A stretch of 64,000 nucleotides of DNA from UBA6059 sp965227155 (lineage in GTDB: Bacteria > Bacteroidota > Bacteroidia > Cytophagales > Cyclobacteriaceae). The notes beneath the pieces were generated by a model. The model was not told where the DNA came from and did not search any database. It saw nothing but the letters and a program-made list of their open reading frames with translations. The position numbers and the translations under genes were made by a program. The number at the start of each line of letters is the position of its first letter. Positions within the stretch are counted from its first letter, which is position 1. Below are positions 26,701-34,133 of this stretch, piece after piece. Location: assembly GCA_965227155.1 (NCBI GenBank), contig OZ245731.1:1674001-1738000 (forward strand), read 5' to 3'.

Positions 26701-27562
26701 TAAAGACATAAACGAATACAATGAGTACCTCCTTACTGATGATGACATGGACAAGATTAGAAATGATGATAAACTCCGACTTGCAATCATCGAAAAAGGT
26801 ATTTCCAAAACAGACAAGAAATCAGATCGATATTTTGGAGGAAAATATATCGTGCCTTACGACAAAGGTGGCGAGAGCGATGCACAGGGTGGTTGGATGC
26901 CTAATTACTTTGTACCTACCAACTACTTTATTGATTGGAGCGAATGGGCGGTTCATAGAATGAAAACTTTCACTATTGCTGAACGAATTAGAGAATATGG
27001 TGAGGCTAAAGCTATTAAGCCAAACTATGAGACGACCACATGTGCAGTTATTAGGAGTCCGGAAACTTACTTTGGTAAATCAATAAGCTTTTCTAGAACT
27101 GGTGTGTATAGTCCGACCTTTAGATTGGGCTCCCAGTCAGCATATGATACTGAGGGTTCGATGATTTTTCAAAAGGTTTTAGACCAACATCAATCGTTGG
27201 GAATACTCACCTCAAAACTTACTCGATTTCAATTAAAGAACTTTATTGGCAACACTGTTCATTCACAAGTGGATGAATTGAAAGAGCTTAAACTGATTGT
27301 CAAATCGAATAAGGTAATAGCAAATTGTACCAAATCAATTATTGAAAATCAACGAGTAGAAAATGATTACGATTACGCCTCCCACGAGCAAATTGAAATT
27401 GATAAGCTGGTGTATGAAGCCTACGGTCTCAATGCCGAGGATGTGCAGGAGGTAGAGGCATGGTATGCCCGCCGCTACCCCAAGCTGAGCCAGGCGCAGA
27501 AAGCCAACCTGCGCAAGCTCGGCAAGAGTGATGATTACCTGGAATTGTATGGGATGAAGTAA
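23744..27562 (+). CDS. Eco57I-class N6-adenine DNA methyltransferase with specificity region
   Basis: A 1,272-residue protein; the ATG at 23744 gives MTLDKFLTKNLF, while the longer frame from 23693 adds a non-conserved leader. The N-terminal 190 residues (VILLVKYGEELAFLTCERTS, WRPGDKLGKVTMLKDV) form a domain often attached to such enzymes, and no PD-(D/E)xK motif is visible in it. The methyltransferase core has motif I DPACGSG (517-523) and motif IV NPPY (734-737), typical of gamma-class m6A enzymes of Eco57I/PglX type. The last 400 residues contain VKLGEVAEVRQGLATGDNQ and should recognise the target sequence. It would mark host DNA against the neighbouring helicase-nuclease. Confidence 0.9.
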   Translation: MTLDKFLTKNLFTAGTDLFAQLGIRLNSNTSSPIRLDAIIENIPKGQPIFDQVSETYFLGLVDDSLFAEDTPQLSYEDTRIKLNKEYEGIMIFALALEGEKPNRTQLTQLTRAFNRASQELPVILLVKYGEELAFLTCERTSYKQTWRPGDKLGKVTMLKDVHIENTHRAHLRIIEDLKIPSSITGYTRLYQFWYRRFSIQALNDQFYAELQDWFYYATTQIKLPIKPAYTSEKENTKNFLVRLLARSMFCWFVKEKGLIRKELLELYDSNQSKYPLTADIDKNDFLESNSYYRGVLQNIFFNSLNSNSKSTGKDFKWTSYLHPDFDYSWFTDIPYLNGGIFDKLDEDNARESIEDDVLKIPNYLFYGKKEIQTVEKGKGANKKKVKEDVEHKGLNGIFSEYKFTLEENTPFEVDIALDPELLGMVFENLLAELDPNLEENVKKSIRKLTGSYYTPRNVIQEMVNESIYLYLKKHLATHQDFGLLLKNLIYHGETESLTDTFKSEVVKALDQLKVLDPACGSGAFPMGVLHKMVEILQGVDPNNNLWVEQKLKNVDAGYRNEFRKILTQHLDDYSRKLGIIRDSIYGVDVQPMAVQITKLRFFISLLIDQDISKGITPMPNIETKIICANTLKNLQPDLFAMSAIDQLAEARLKYYQPDLTHEEREKVADEIIYVLDMAFPNFSKEITGNAVKGQNREFLKHWFTHATLAAPFFNLDFFYPELRGSGFDIVIGNPPYGGTKITDEVRQFLGIESKDPYGAFIARFLPSGDKPSPLKHGGVLAYIVSDTFMTIKSHLPLRRQMMDNYIHKMIRVHPDTFRATVNTAIIICERNQFPVDDKGHSMRQIREGHICQMADLTNISIHDRFERFMELLHETEGVDFEEVKPSVSSEEYAIYYYPQALIRTNSNLPFFVASPKLFALMNDMGEVAKGELELNGKKIKTRKIPLNGKEIEVVKLGEVAEVRQGLATGDNQAYLFQNPEARGTYKDINEYNEYLLTDDDMDKIRNDDKLRLAIIEKGISKTDKKSDRYFGGKYIVPYDKGGESDAQGGWMPNYFVPTNYFIDWSEWAVHRMKTFTIAERIREYGEAKAIKPNYETTTCAVIRSPETYFGKSISFSRTGVYSPTFRLGSQSAYDTEGSMIFQKVLDQHQSLGILTSKLTRFQLKNFIGNTVHSQVDELKELKLIVKSNKVIANCTKSIIENQRVENDYDYASHEQIEIDKLVYEAYGLNAEDVQEVEAWYARRYPKLSQAQKANLRKLGKSDDYLELYGMK

Positions 27563-27577
27563 AATGATGATACATAG

Positions 27578-27943
27578 ATGAAACCCAGTGACCTACTCCT
27601 CTATCGCACCGCAGACAAGGAGGTAAACGTGTCGGTTTACTTCCGGGATGGCACCTTTTGGCTGGCGCAGAAAGCCTTGGCGGAGCTGTTTGGTGTGCAG
27701 GTACCGGCGGTGAACAAGCACCTGAAAAACATCTTTGAATCGGGGGAGCTAAATGAGGAGGCAGTTATTTCCAAAATGGAAACAACTGCCGCGGATGGTA
27801 AGAATTACCAAACCAATTTCTATCGTCTGGAAGCCATCCTTGCGGTGGGGTACCGTGTCAATTCTGCTCAGGCCACAGATTTTCGAAAATGGGGGAAGCT
27901 GTCAGCATTAGGATTTGAACGATTACAGGATGATAGGATTTAA
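27578..27943 (+). pseudogene. truncated RhuM-family gene (N-terminal part)
   Basis: 121 residues match the N-terminal part of RhuM/virulence-protein family members: the DGTFWLAQKALAELFGVQVPAVNKHLKNIFESGEL helix-turn-helix-like segment, then YRLEAILAVGYRVNSAQATDFRKW. In full-length members (over 300 residues from memory) the last motif continues FRxWAT and a long C-terminal domain. Here it stops: the last 16 residues are encoded by a period-8 AGGATT repeat, as if the rest had been deleted when the next gene arrived. It begins 15 bases after the methyltransferase stop, so the intact gene probably belonged to that operon. Confidence 0.7.
27909..27943 (+). repeat. left period-8 AGGATT repeat flanking the GxxExxY gene
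   Basis: Four degenerate AGGATT-like units start at 27910, 27919, 27927 and 27935, that is every 8 bases with one 9-base step (AGGATTTGA, ACGATTAC, AGGATGAT, AGGATTTA). The array ends 12 bases before the GxxExxY start and overlaps the truncated end of the RhuM gene. The mirror-image array lies at the other end of the same gene. Confidence 0.6.
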
Positions 27944-27955
27944 GGAGCGAGTGCT

Positions 27956-28381
27956 ATGAAACACGAAGGGTTGACGCATAAGATTATCGGATGTGCCATG
28001 AAAGTGCACAGCACGCTGGGTAATGGCTTTCAGGAGGTAATCTATCAGCGTGCGTTAGCCATTGAAATGCGTAAACAGAGGTTGGACTTTGAACGGGAAA
28101 TGGAAATGTCCATTTATTACGAAGGGGAGGACATTGGCACCCGGCGTGTGGATTTTTTTGTAGAGGGCACCATCATGGTAGAGATTAAAGCTGTAACAAA
28201 GCTGGAAGACGTGCACCTAGCCCAGGCTATGAACTATTGTCAGGCCTATGGTTTGCCTATCGGTCTGTTGATCAATTTTGGTGCGAGGAGCCTTGAGTTT
28301 AGGCGGGTTTATAATCTCACACACCCTCAAAATAAGGAGGCCATAAAAAATCCTCGAATCCCAAAATCCTATAAATCTTAA
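27956..28381 (+). CDS. GxxExxY family protein
   Basis: A 141-residue protein with the family signature GNGFQEVIYQRAL (Gly-x-x-Glu-x-x-Tyr pattern) at residues 22-34, the strand pair RRVDFFVEGTIMVEIKAV and LEDVHLAQAMNYCQAYG, and LLINFGARSLEFRRVY. The D-x(n)-E-x-K arrangement (RVDFFV...MVEIKAV) resembles a PD-(D/E)xK nuclease core, as proposed for the family, but no activity is established. The C-terminal tail (NPRIPKSYKS) is written in a period-8 repeat. It probably moves as a small cassette; it is not likely part of the upstream restriction system. Confidence 0.85.
   Translation: MKHEGLTHKIIGCAMKVHSTLGNGFQEVIYQRALAIEMRKQRLDFEREMEMSIYYEGEDIGTRRVDFFVEGTIMVEIKAVTKLEDVHLAQAMNYCQAYGLPIGLLINFGARSLEFRRVYNLTHPQNKEAIKNPRIPKSYKS
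28349..28379 (-). repeat. right period-8 AATCCT repeat flanking the GxxExxY gene
   Basis: AATCCTCG, AATCCCAA, AATCCTAT and AAATCTTA follow one another with starts at 28349, 28357, 28365 and 28373, an exact 8-base period. Read on the minus strand the units are AGGATT-like, matching the left array, so the two arrays form an imperfect inverted repeat around the gene. The array codes for the last residues of the protein and includes its stop. Confidence 0.6.
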
Positions 28382-28390
28382 TGCTGACAA

Positions 28391-28816
28391 ATGAACTACT
28401 GGCTGGTCAAGTTTGCGCCATTTCGTTACGCCTGGTCAGACGTGCTGAAGAACAACCGGTTTGAAATCTATTCCGTCCGAAGTGCACAGGCCCGAAATAA
28501 TCTGAAAAGGATGAAAATAGGTGATCAGGCACTTTTCTATCACAGTCAGCAAGAGAATCTGGTCATGGGAATCATGAAGGTAATAGAAGAAGCACATCAG
28601 GACCCCACCACATCTGATGAACGATGGGTATCAGTCACCTTCGAACCTTTGCAAAGTTTAGAGCGGCCTGTTTCACTTAACCAAATAAAAACTCAACCAG
28701 GCCTTCAGCAGATTGCATTGGTGCGACAGCCAAGGTTGGCGGTGATGGAGCTGAAAGAGCAGGAGTTTTTGGATATTTTGGACTTGCAAGTAATGGATGA
28801 AGGTAAAAGCAGGTAA
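28391..28816 (+). CDS. EVE-domain protein (modified-base reader)
   Basis: A 141-residue single-domain protein of the PUA-like EVE family: it opens MNYWLVKFAPFRYAWSDVL and continues with SVRSAQARNNLKRMKIGDQALFYHSQ and LVMGIMKVIEEAHQDP, the strands that build the base-flipping pocket. EVE domains bind modified nucleobases and are found fused or next to McrBC and other modification-dependent systems. Here the gene precedes mcrB by about 500 bases in the same direction. The C-terminal half (ALVRQPRLAVMELKEQEF) is also typical. No catalytic residues are expected. Confidence 0.9.
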   Translation: MNYWLVKFAPFRYAWSDVLKNNRFEIYSVRSAQARNNLKRMKIGDQALFYHSQQENLVMGIMKVIEEAHQDPTTSDERWVSVTFEPLQSLERPVSLNQIKTQPGLQQIALVRQPRLAVMELKEQEFLDILDLQVMDEGKSR

Positions 28817-28872
28817 TGAAAATTTATTTTTATGATTTGAGTCTTTTTTTGATTTGCTGAGTATTTATAATT

Positions 28873-29163
28873 ATGGTAGAAATAAACATTGTGCAGCAAA
28901 AGTCGGGAGAGACTAAACTGCAACTAGCAAACGGAATTGATTTTGAACATAAAAATCTGGCATTGGGATTACCAGCTCAAAACTTTATAAATTTTAAGAA
29001 CAATGATGTCTATAATTATTTGGGAAGCTGTGAGGTAGAAAATGAATCGATAGGTCTAGGAGCACATCACATTTTAGAAGGAGCCAATCAAAGGCACTTC
29101 CTGGTCAATGATGAATCATTCACCGCAAATTTCCAACGAGTCAAAAATTTAGAGGAAGATTAA
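28873..29163 (+). CDS. small protein of unknown function
   Basis: A 96-residue frame between the EVE gene and mcrB, starting 56 bases after the EVE stop. The composition is protein-like (LALGLPAQNFINFKNNDVYNYLG) without signal peptide, membrane helix or a motif I recognise. It is AT-rich relative to the genes on its left. It may be a genuine small defence-associated gene or a remnant. Confidence 0.4.
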   Translation: MVEINIVQQKSGETKLQLANGIDFEHKNLALGLPAQNFINFKNNDVYNYLGSCEVENESIGLGAHHILEGANQRHFLVNDESFTANFQRVKNLEED

Positions 29164-29334
29164 TAAGTTGACATATTGTTTTGATAAAAGTATAACACAC
29201 TGTAACTCTACTCCTGTTGATTAAGAGATATTAAATCATTCTTTTCAAGTTGGGTAACAAGGAATTCAAGAAGAATGAAATTACTAGTGGGCACAATAAA
29301 TGGGAAGTGGTAAATTTTCACTAAAACAGGCATT

Positions 29335-32052
29335 ATGAAAGGAAAATCAAATTTCACAGCCGAAGAGATCAAAGACATCTGCAACTTGATTAGTGAAAAA
29401 TTAGAAGCAGATAGTGAAGCACAAAAAATAATTCGAAATAAAATCCGAAAAATAGGATTTTATGCTTCTGATTTTGGCCTACGTGGAGGATATACTGTTC
29501 CTGATTTCTTAAATGCAATTGGTGCAAAATTTCAAAAACCCTTAAAGAGTTGGATAAATAGATACAAGCAATTAATAACTAATCAAATACCAGAGGTTCA
29601 TTATAATGAGCTCTATAAATGGGAGAGCATCCAGCATTTCCAAGATAACTGGTCTGACAATCATGATAAATCCACCATTTTAGCTTATCTAAAAGCTTCA
29701 TTCAATAAAGAAAACAACAATTTATGGAGTGGGAGTCATTTTCTTCCCTTCACCATGTTAAAGGTGTTTGCTGAAAGCTACCCTGAAAAAACTTCAGATA
29801 TGTTTCATGTTCTCTTTGACGAAAAAAAATCATTACATGAGCGACTAGAATATTTTCAAAAAGAAGCAGAAGAAATGATCACAAAGCTTCCCAAAGAACT
29901 GAAATCCCATTATCAAGATGAGCGTGCTCTCATGGTTTATCTAACGTTACGCTTTCCAGATAAATACTATTTCTACAAAAACAGCATGATCAATAACTTT
30001 TGTGAAATTACAAGCTTTGCACCTAAGCCTGGAAGAAGTAAGAAATTCGATTATAAGGTTATTGACAAATATCATGAAATATGTGATTCAATTAGGTTGG
30101 AATTGGAAAAGCAATCTGATTTAATCAGTGCGCACAAAAGTAGACTTCCTGATGAAATACGGTTTAATGATGATAATCACATATTAACCCAAGATTTCAT
30201 ATATGCAGTTACAACATATTTGAGTGATCAATTGAAGCATATTAATCTTAACGGCAATTCCGTATTTAAAATCTCTATGGGCGACTTTCCTGAAGAGGAG
30301 GTTACAGCTTGTGTTGATTTAGGCATTGTTTTGGTTCATTCAGGAACAAAGGGAAAAGGAAGAAGTAGCATTTCTCAGGGAGAAGTATTTCGATTAGGAA
30401 TTGAGGAAGGAGACTTCTTCTATTTGACAAAAGGAAGCTTACCTCTTTTAGTGGGTAAGTTCATAAATGAATCTGAAAAGTCTACATATAAAAACTATGG
30501 AAATGAAGGATGGCTACAAAGGCAATTTGAAACAATAATCAAATTAGAGAAGCCAAAACGATACACGGGCACTAATAAATGGTGGTCACCAATCAATAAT
30601 AGTACCTGCATAAAAATTGACTCTTCTGAAATTCCTATCGCAAATGAAGAGTTATTCAAACCTTACTTTAACTTATCATTTATTAAGGATTCTGAAAACA
30701 GCAATCAAGCTCTATCAATTAACACTATGAATTCAGACCTCAACCAAATCCTTTACGGCCCACCGGGCACAGGCAAAACGTACCATACCGTCAATCGTGC
30801 GCTTTCCATTATCGAAGGAAAACCTGAAGAAGAATTGAAAAAGGAAAACCGCCCGGAAATAAAAAGACGATTTGATGATTTGGTAAAATCCGGGCGGATC
30901 GTTTTCACCACTTTCCATCAAAGTATGAGTTATGAGGATTTTATAGAGGGGTTGAAGCCATTGGAACCAAAAACTGAAGGCGGTAATGTCATCTATAAGG
31001 TAGAAAACGGACTATTCAAGCGAATTGCAGTAAAGGCAGATGAGAATTTCAAACTAAGCATAATGAAATCAGAAGGGAAAGGAAAAATCCCCTTTGAGAC
31101 AGTCTTTGAAGAACTGGAAGCACGGGTAGAAGACGCAAAACTGGCCAATCAATCTCTTAGGCTAAACCTTGAATCTAGTTACTTTGATATTTTCGATATT
31201 GTTGGTCATTCTATCAAAATGCGAACCAGCACAGGGACAGAGCGCAATACCATGACCAAACCAACGCTGGAAAGGATTTATGAAGCCCCTGAAAACTTGG
31301 ATTCAATTATCAAAGGTGGCATGAGGGGCTACTACCGCGCTTTGGTGAAATGGCTTGAAGAAGTTTCACCTGAATCAGTAACAGAAATTAAATCTCCAAC
31401 ACTTGAAAATTATGTCATTATAATAGACGAGATCAATCGAGGCAATGTGTCTCAGATATTTGGAGAATTGATCACTCTAATCGAGAAGGACAAACGATAC
31501 AGTATGGAAGAAGCTCTTCAAGTAACCCTTCCATACAGTGGTGCAAGATTCTCCGTACCACCCAATCTCTACATCCTTGGTACAATGAACACCGCAGACC
31601 GGAGCGTGGAGGCGCTGGATGTGGCACTTAGACGAAGGTTTACATTTGAGCATATGCCACCGGATTATGAGCTTGCGGATTTAAATCATCCTGTCGGTGA
31701 AACCGGAAAAACACTGGCTGATCTATTAAGAGTAATTAACGACAGAATCAAATTCCTTAAGGACGAAGATCATCAGATTGGCCACAGCTACTTTCTCAAA
31801 AAAACCACCGAGGAACAACTAAAGGAAACATTTGCAAAAAACATCATTCCCTTGCTCAAGGAATACTTTTATAATGACTACAGCAAAATTCGATTAGTAT
31901 TGGGAAATGGATTCATGCAGAAAGTTGAAATGCCAAAATTCCCTTTCAAAGAACATGACCAATTGGATGCAGAAGACAGCTATATTTTGAAGCGAATTGA
32001 TGATTCGTTTGACATTTTGGAGGCTTTAAAAACCACACTTGCGGAACACTAA
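29335..32052 (+). CDS. mcrB: McrB-type AAA+ GTPase of a modification-dependent restriction system
   Basis: A 905-residue motor subunit. Residues 1-70 form a small helical domain ending KIRKIGFYASDFGLRGGYTVPDF; residues about 70-465 are an unrecognised target-sensing region. The AAA+ domain begins at LYGPPGTGKTYHT (Walker A Lys481), with Walker B VIIIDEIN (Asp698-Glu699) and the McrB GTP-specific signature MNTADRS (751-757) before the arginine-rich VALRRRF. A large insertion at about 560-690 separates the Walker motifs, as usual for McrB. It hydrolyses GTP, binds modified DNA and recruits McrC. The N-terminal reader is much longer than in E. coli McrB (459 residues in all). Confidence 0.9.
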   Translation: MKGKSNFTAEEIKDICNLISEKLEADSEAQKIIRNKIRKIGFYASDFGLRGGYTVPDFLNAIGAKFQKPLKSWINRYKQLITNQIPEVHYNELYKWESIQHFQDNWSDNHDKSTILAYLKASFNKENNNLWSGSHFLPFTMLKVFAESYPEKTSDMFHVLFDEKKSLHERLEYFQKEAEEMITKLPKELKSHYQDERALMVYLTLRFPDKYYFYKNSMINNFCEITSFAPKPGRSKKFDYKVIDKYHEICDSIRLELEKQSDLISAHKSRLPDEIRFNDDNHILTQDFIYAVTTYLSDQLKHINLNGNSVFKISMGDFPEEEVTACVDLGIVLVHSGTKGKGRSSISQGEVFRLGIEEGDFFYLTKGSLPLLVGKFINESEKSTYKNYGNEGWLQRQFETIIKLEKPKRYTGTNKWWSPINNSTCIKIDSSEIPIANEELFKPYFNLSFIKDSENSNQALSINTMNSDLNQILYGPPGTGKTYHTVNRALSIIEGKPEEELKKENRPEIKRRFDDLVKSGRIVFTTFHQSMSYEDFIEGLKPLEPKTEGGNVIYKVENGLFKRIAVKADENFKLSIMKSEGKGKIPFETVFEELEARVEDAKLANQSLRLNLESSYFDIFDIVGHSIKMRTSTGTERNTMTKPTLERIYEAPENLDSIIKGGMRGYYRALVKWLEEVSPESVTEIKSPTLENYVIIIDEINRGNVSQIFGELITLIEKDKRYSMEEALQVTLPYSGARFSVPPNLYILGTMNTADRSVEALDVALRRRFTFEHMPPDYELADLNHPVGETGKTLADLLRVINDRIKFLKDEDHQIGHSYFLKKTTEEQLKETFAKNIIPLLKEYFYNDYSKIRLVLGNGFMQKVEMPKFPFKEHDQLDAEDSYILKRIDDSFDILEALKTTLAEH

Positions 32053-33331
32053 GCCCATATTGGTCCACGAGTTTCAAACTATCCGCGTGGGTGAAAAGTA
32101 TCCGTTGGATATAAATGGAGAGCGTGTATTCGAACAGCATCATTTTGATGCGTTGGCAAAGTATTTCACTCAATACAAACCGCCCTTTTACAGCCTTGGC
32201 TACAACCGTATTTATTTCAATCAGTATGTAGGTGTCATCAAAGTAGGCGACCTTAGTATTGAGGTACTCCCTAAAACCGATCGACATCAATTAGCAAAAC
32301 CACAATGGCAAAGTTTACTACTGGAAATGCTGCTAATCAGCCTTCAGGTGGAGGCTAAATCTACAACCCAGGCAAATATTCACATTCGGCAGCATAGTGT
32401 ATTGGAAACTTATCTCTCGCTATTCCTCATCGAAGCAGAAGTATTAATTCATCGCGGCCTAGTCAAAAAATACCGCACCCATGTAAGCAACCAATCGGCA
32501 CTTAAAGGAAAACTGCTGGTGCACCATCAGATTACCAAAAATGCAGTCCATGCCGAGCGCTTTTATGTGGCACATCAGGTCTATGATAGGGATAATGTGT
32601 TTAATGCAATTATCAGGCAAGCCTTGGAGTGCATTGCTACCATCGGCACTATGACACTTAGCAGAGAGGCTCAGGCTTTACTGTTGTATTTTCCTGATTG
32701 CAATCCTGTTGCTATCAATGAAAAGCTTTTTCATCGTATGTCCTATGACCGCAAAACTGCAAGCTATAAAAGAGCTGTAGAACTGGCGCGGATCATCTTA
32801 CTGAATTACCACCCTGACCTGCGTGGTGGCACCAATGACATCCTTGCCATCATGTTTGACATGAACTTGTTGTGGGAGAGTTTTATTACCTGGTCATTGA
32901 GGAAGGCAGCACACACTTACAATGTCAAAATTAGAGCGCAAAACAAGACTCTGTTTTGGCGACATGAAGACAATTGGAACTTGTGCCTCAAACCAGATAT
33001 AGTGGTTGAGGGCATAAGTGGTTCCCTAGTGATTGACACTAAGTGGAAATATGAGAAAGGCGTATCTATGGAAGATGTACGGCAACTCTATGCCTATCTG
33101 GACTACTTCAACTCCAAAGAAGGTTACCTTTTATATCCTGCCAAACTAGAAGGCCTCGCAGTTGACTCCAAAGAAGGCCAATTCTACAATCCATTAGACC
33201 ATAAGCAAATGACTGATAAGCAATGTGGTTTATTGTTTGCTGATTTGATAAGCAAGAAGCCCTTAAGAGATCATTCATTACTCAACAGAGATATTGGGGA
33301 GGAGATATTGATTTTATTAATGGATATGTAA
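32039..33331 (+). CDS. mcrC: McrC nuclease subunit
   Basis: A 430-residue partner of McrB, starting with TTG at 32039 and overlapping the McrB stop by 14 bases. The N-terminal part (FNQYVGVIKVGDLSIEVLPKTD) is the McrC domain that stimulates GTP hydrolysis by McrB. The C-terminal PD-(D/E)xK nuclease site is visible as KPDIVVEG (Asp320) and VIDTKWKY (Asp333, Lys335). Together with McrB it would cut between two modified sites after GTP-driven translocation. Tight overlap implies coupled translation. Confidence 0.93.
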   Translation: MRNTKPILVHEFQTIRVGEKYPLDINGERVFEQHHFDALAKYFTQYKPPFYSLGYNRIYFNQYVGVIKVGDLSIEVLPKTDRHQLAKPQWQSLLLEMLLISLQVEAKSTTQANIHIRQHSVLETYLSLFLIEAEVLIHRGLVKKYRTHVSNQSALKGKLLVHHQITKNAVHAERFYVAHQVYDRDNVFNAIIRQALECIATIGTMTLSREAQALLLYFPDCNPVAINEKLFHRMSYDRKTASYKRAVELARIILLNYHPDLRGGTNDILAIMFDMNLLWESFITWSLRKAAHTYNVKIRAQNKTLFWRHEDNWNLCLKPDIVVEGISGSLVIDTKWKYEKGVSMEDVRQLYAYLDYFNSKEGYLLYPAKLEGLAVDSKEGQFYNPLDHKQMTDKQCGLLFADLISKKPLRDHSLLNRDIGEEILILLMDM

Positions 33332-33928
33332 TTAATTGAAATCATTCCAATCTAAAAATAACCCCTCTTCATAAAGTACGTCCTCAGTATAAATTAAGAA
33401 TTTGGTAGTCTCGTAGTAGTAATCTAGTATTTCTTTTAAGTCAATATCAAGAACATCTTCAAATGATGTTTGCCCATTTTTTTTATTTGGATACCTAAAT
33501 TCTTGAGCACTATGATCAAGTCGAATTAAGATATGTTTGAGCTTATTCGTCTTATTCATGAATGTAATAATCTCATTTTGGATTTTACTACCAATATGAT
33601 GATTATCGAATACCCAATTAAAATGATCCTTTAAAAGATTAAACAAAGCTTCTAATGAATGATTCGTTTTCGAATTATCATACTTTTTTTCAATACCATT
33701 CAATTTTTCTAGCAACTTAATATTCATTTTTAATCCAATTTCAAGTGAATGGCGAACCATATTTAAAATAGGAAATACTAAATTGAATACCTTTTCTCCA
33801 TTTTCCAATTTTGAAACCAATACATCTACAGAGTATTTATATTGCATAAAATATCTATCCCAAGATAATTCCTCTTTCAATTCAAACTCTAATTCCTTTG
33901 CGCTTAAACTGTGGCTATTTTTAAACAT
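33332..33928 (-). CDS. AT-rich orphan, possible HEPN-like helical protein
   Basis: A 198-residue, strongly helical soluble protein convergent with mcrC and abutting it with no gap. The segment LVFPILNMVRHSLEIGLKMNIKLL, with RHSLEIGLK, recalls a helix seen in HEPN-like and other defence-associated proteins, but the canonical Rx4-6H pair is not clear. Codon use is much richer in A/T than in its neighbours, suggesting recent transfer. Function is unknown; its place at the island edge makes a defence or accessory role plausible. Confidence 0.55.
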   Translation of the reverse strand: MFKNSHSLSAKELEFELKEELSWDRYFMQYKYSVDVLVSKLENGEKVFNLVFPILNMVRHSLEIGLKMNIKLLEKLNGIEKKYDNSKTNHSLEALFNLLKDHFNWVFDNHHIGSKIQNEIITFMNKTNKLKHILIRLDHSAQEFRYPNKKNGQTSFEDVLDIDLKEILDYYYETTKFLIYTEDVLYEEGLFLDWNDFN

Positions 33929-34133
33929 TTTAATTGGTTTGTTTTTTAATCAAATTACAAATTTTTCTGATTCTAGATTGTACAATATCTATAATGCATA
34001 ATTAAATCGATTAAAAGGTTGTTCATTTTCATGGTGTTTCAATTCAATTATTATAGCATTAAAATTATGCATATTGAATTTACAAAATAACCCTCATTAT
34101 TTTCAAATCAGTTTAACTGTTGAATAGGAATCA

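Noticed and set aside
19488..27562. BREX or DISARM locus
   Set aside because: The methyltransferase resembles PglX/DrmMI and the helicase resembles DrmD, but no PglZ, BrxC, BrxL, DrmA (helicase) or DrmB (DUF1998) is encoded in the window.
23744..27562. Single-chain type IIG restriction enzyme
   Set aside because: The N-terminal 190 residues show no PD-(D/E)xK or other nuclease motif, and a nuclease-helicase gene lies alongside, so cutting is assigned to that protein instead.
27909..28380. CRISPR-like arrays around the GxxExxY gene
   Set aside because: Units are 8 bases with no spacers and are coding in part; no cas genes occur.
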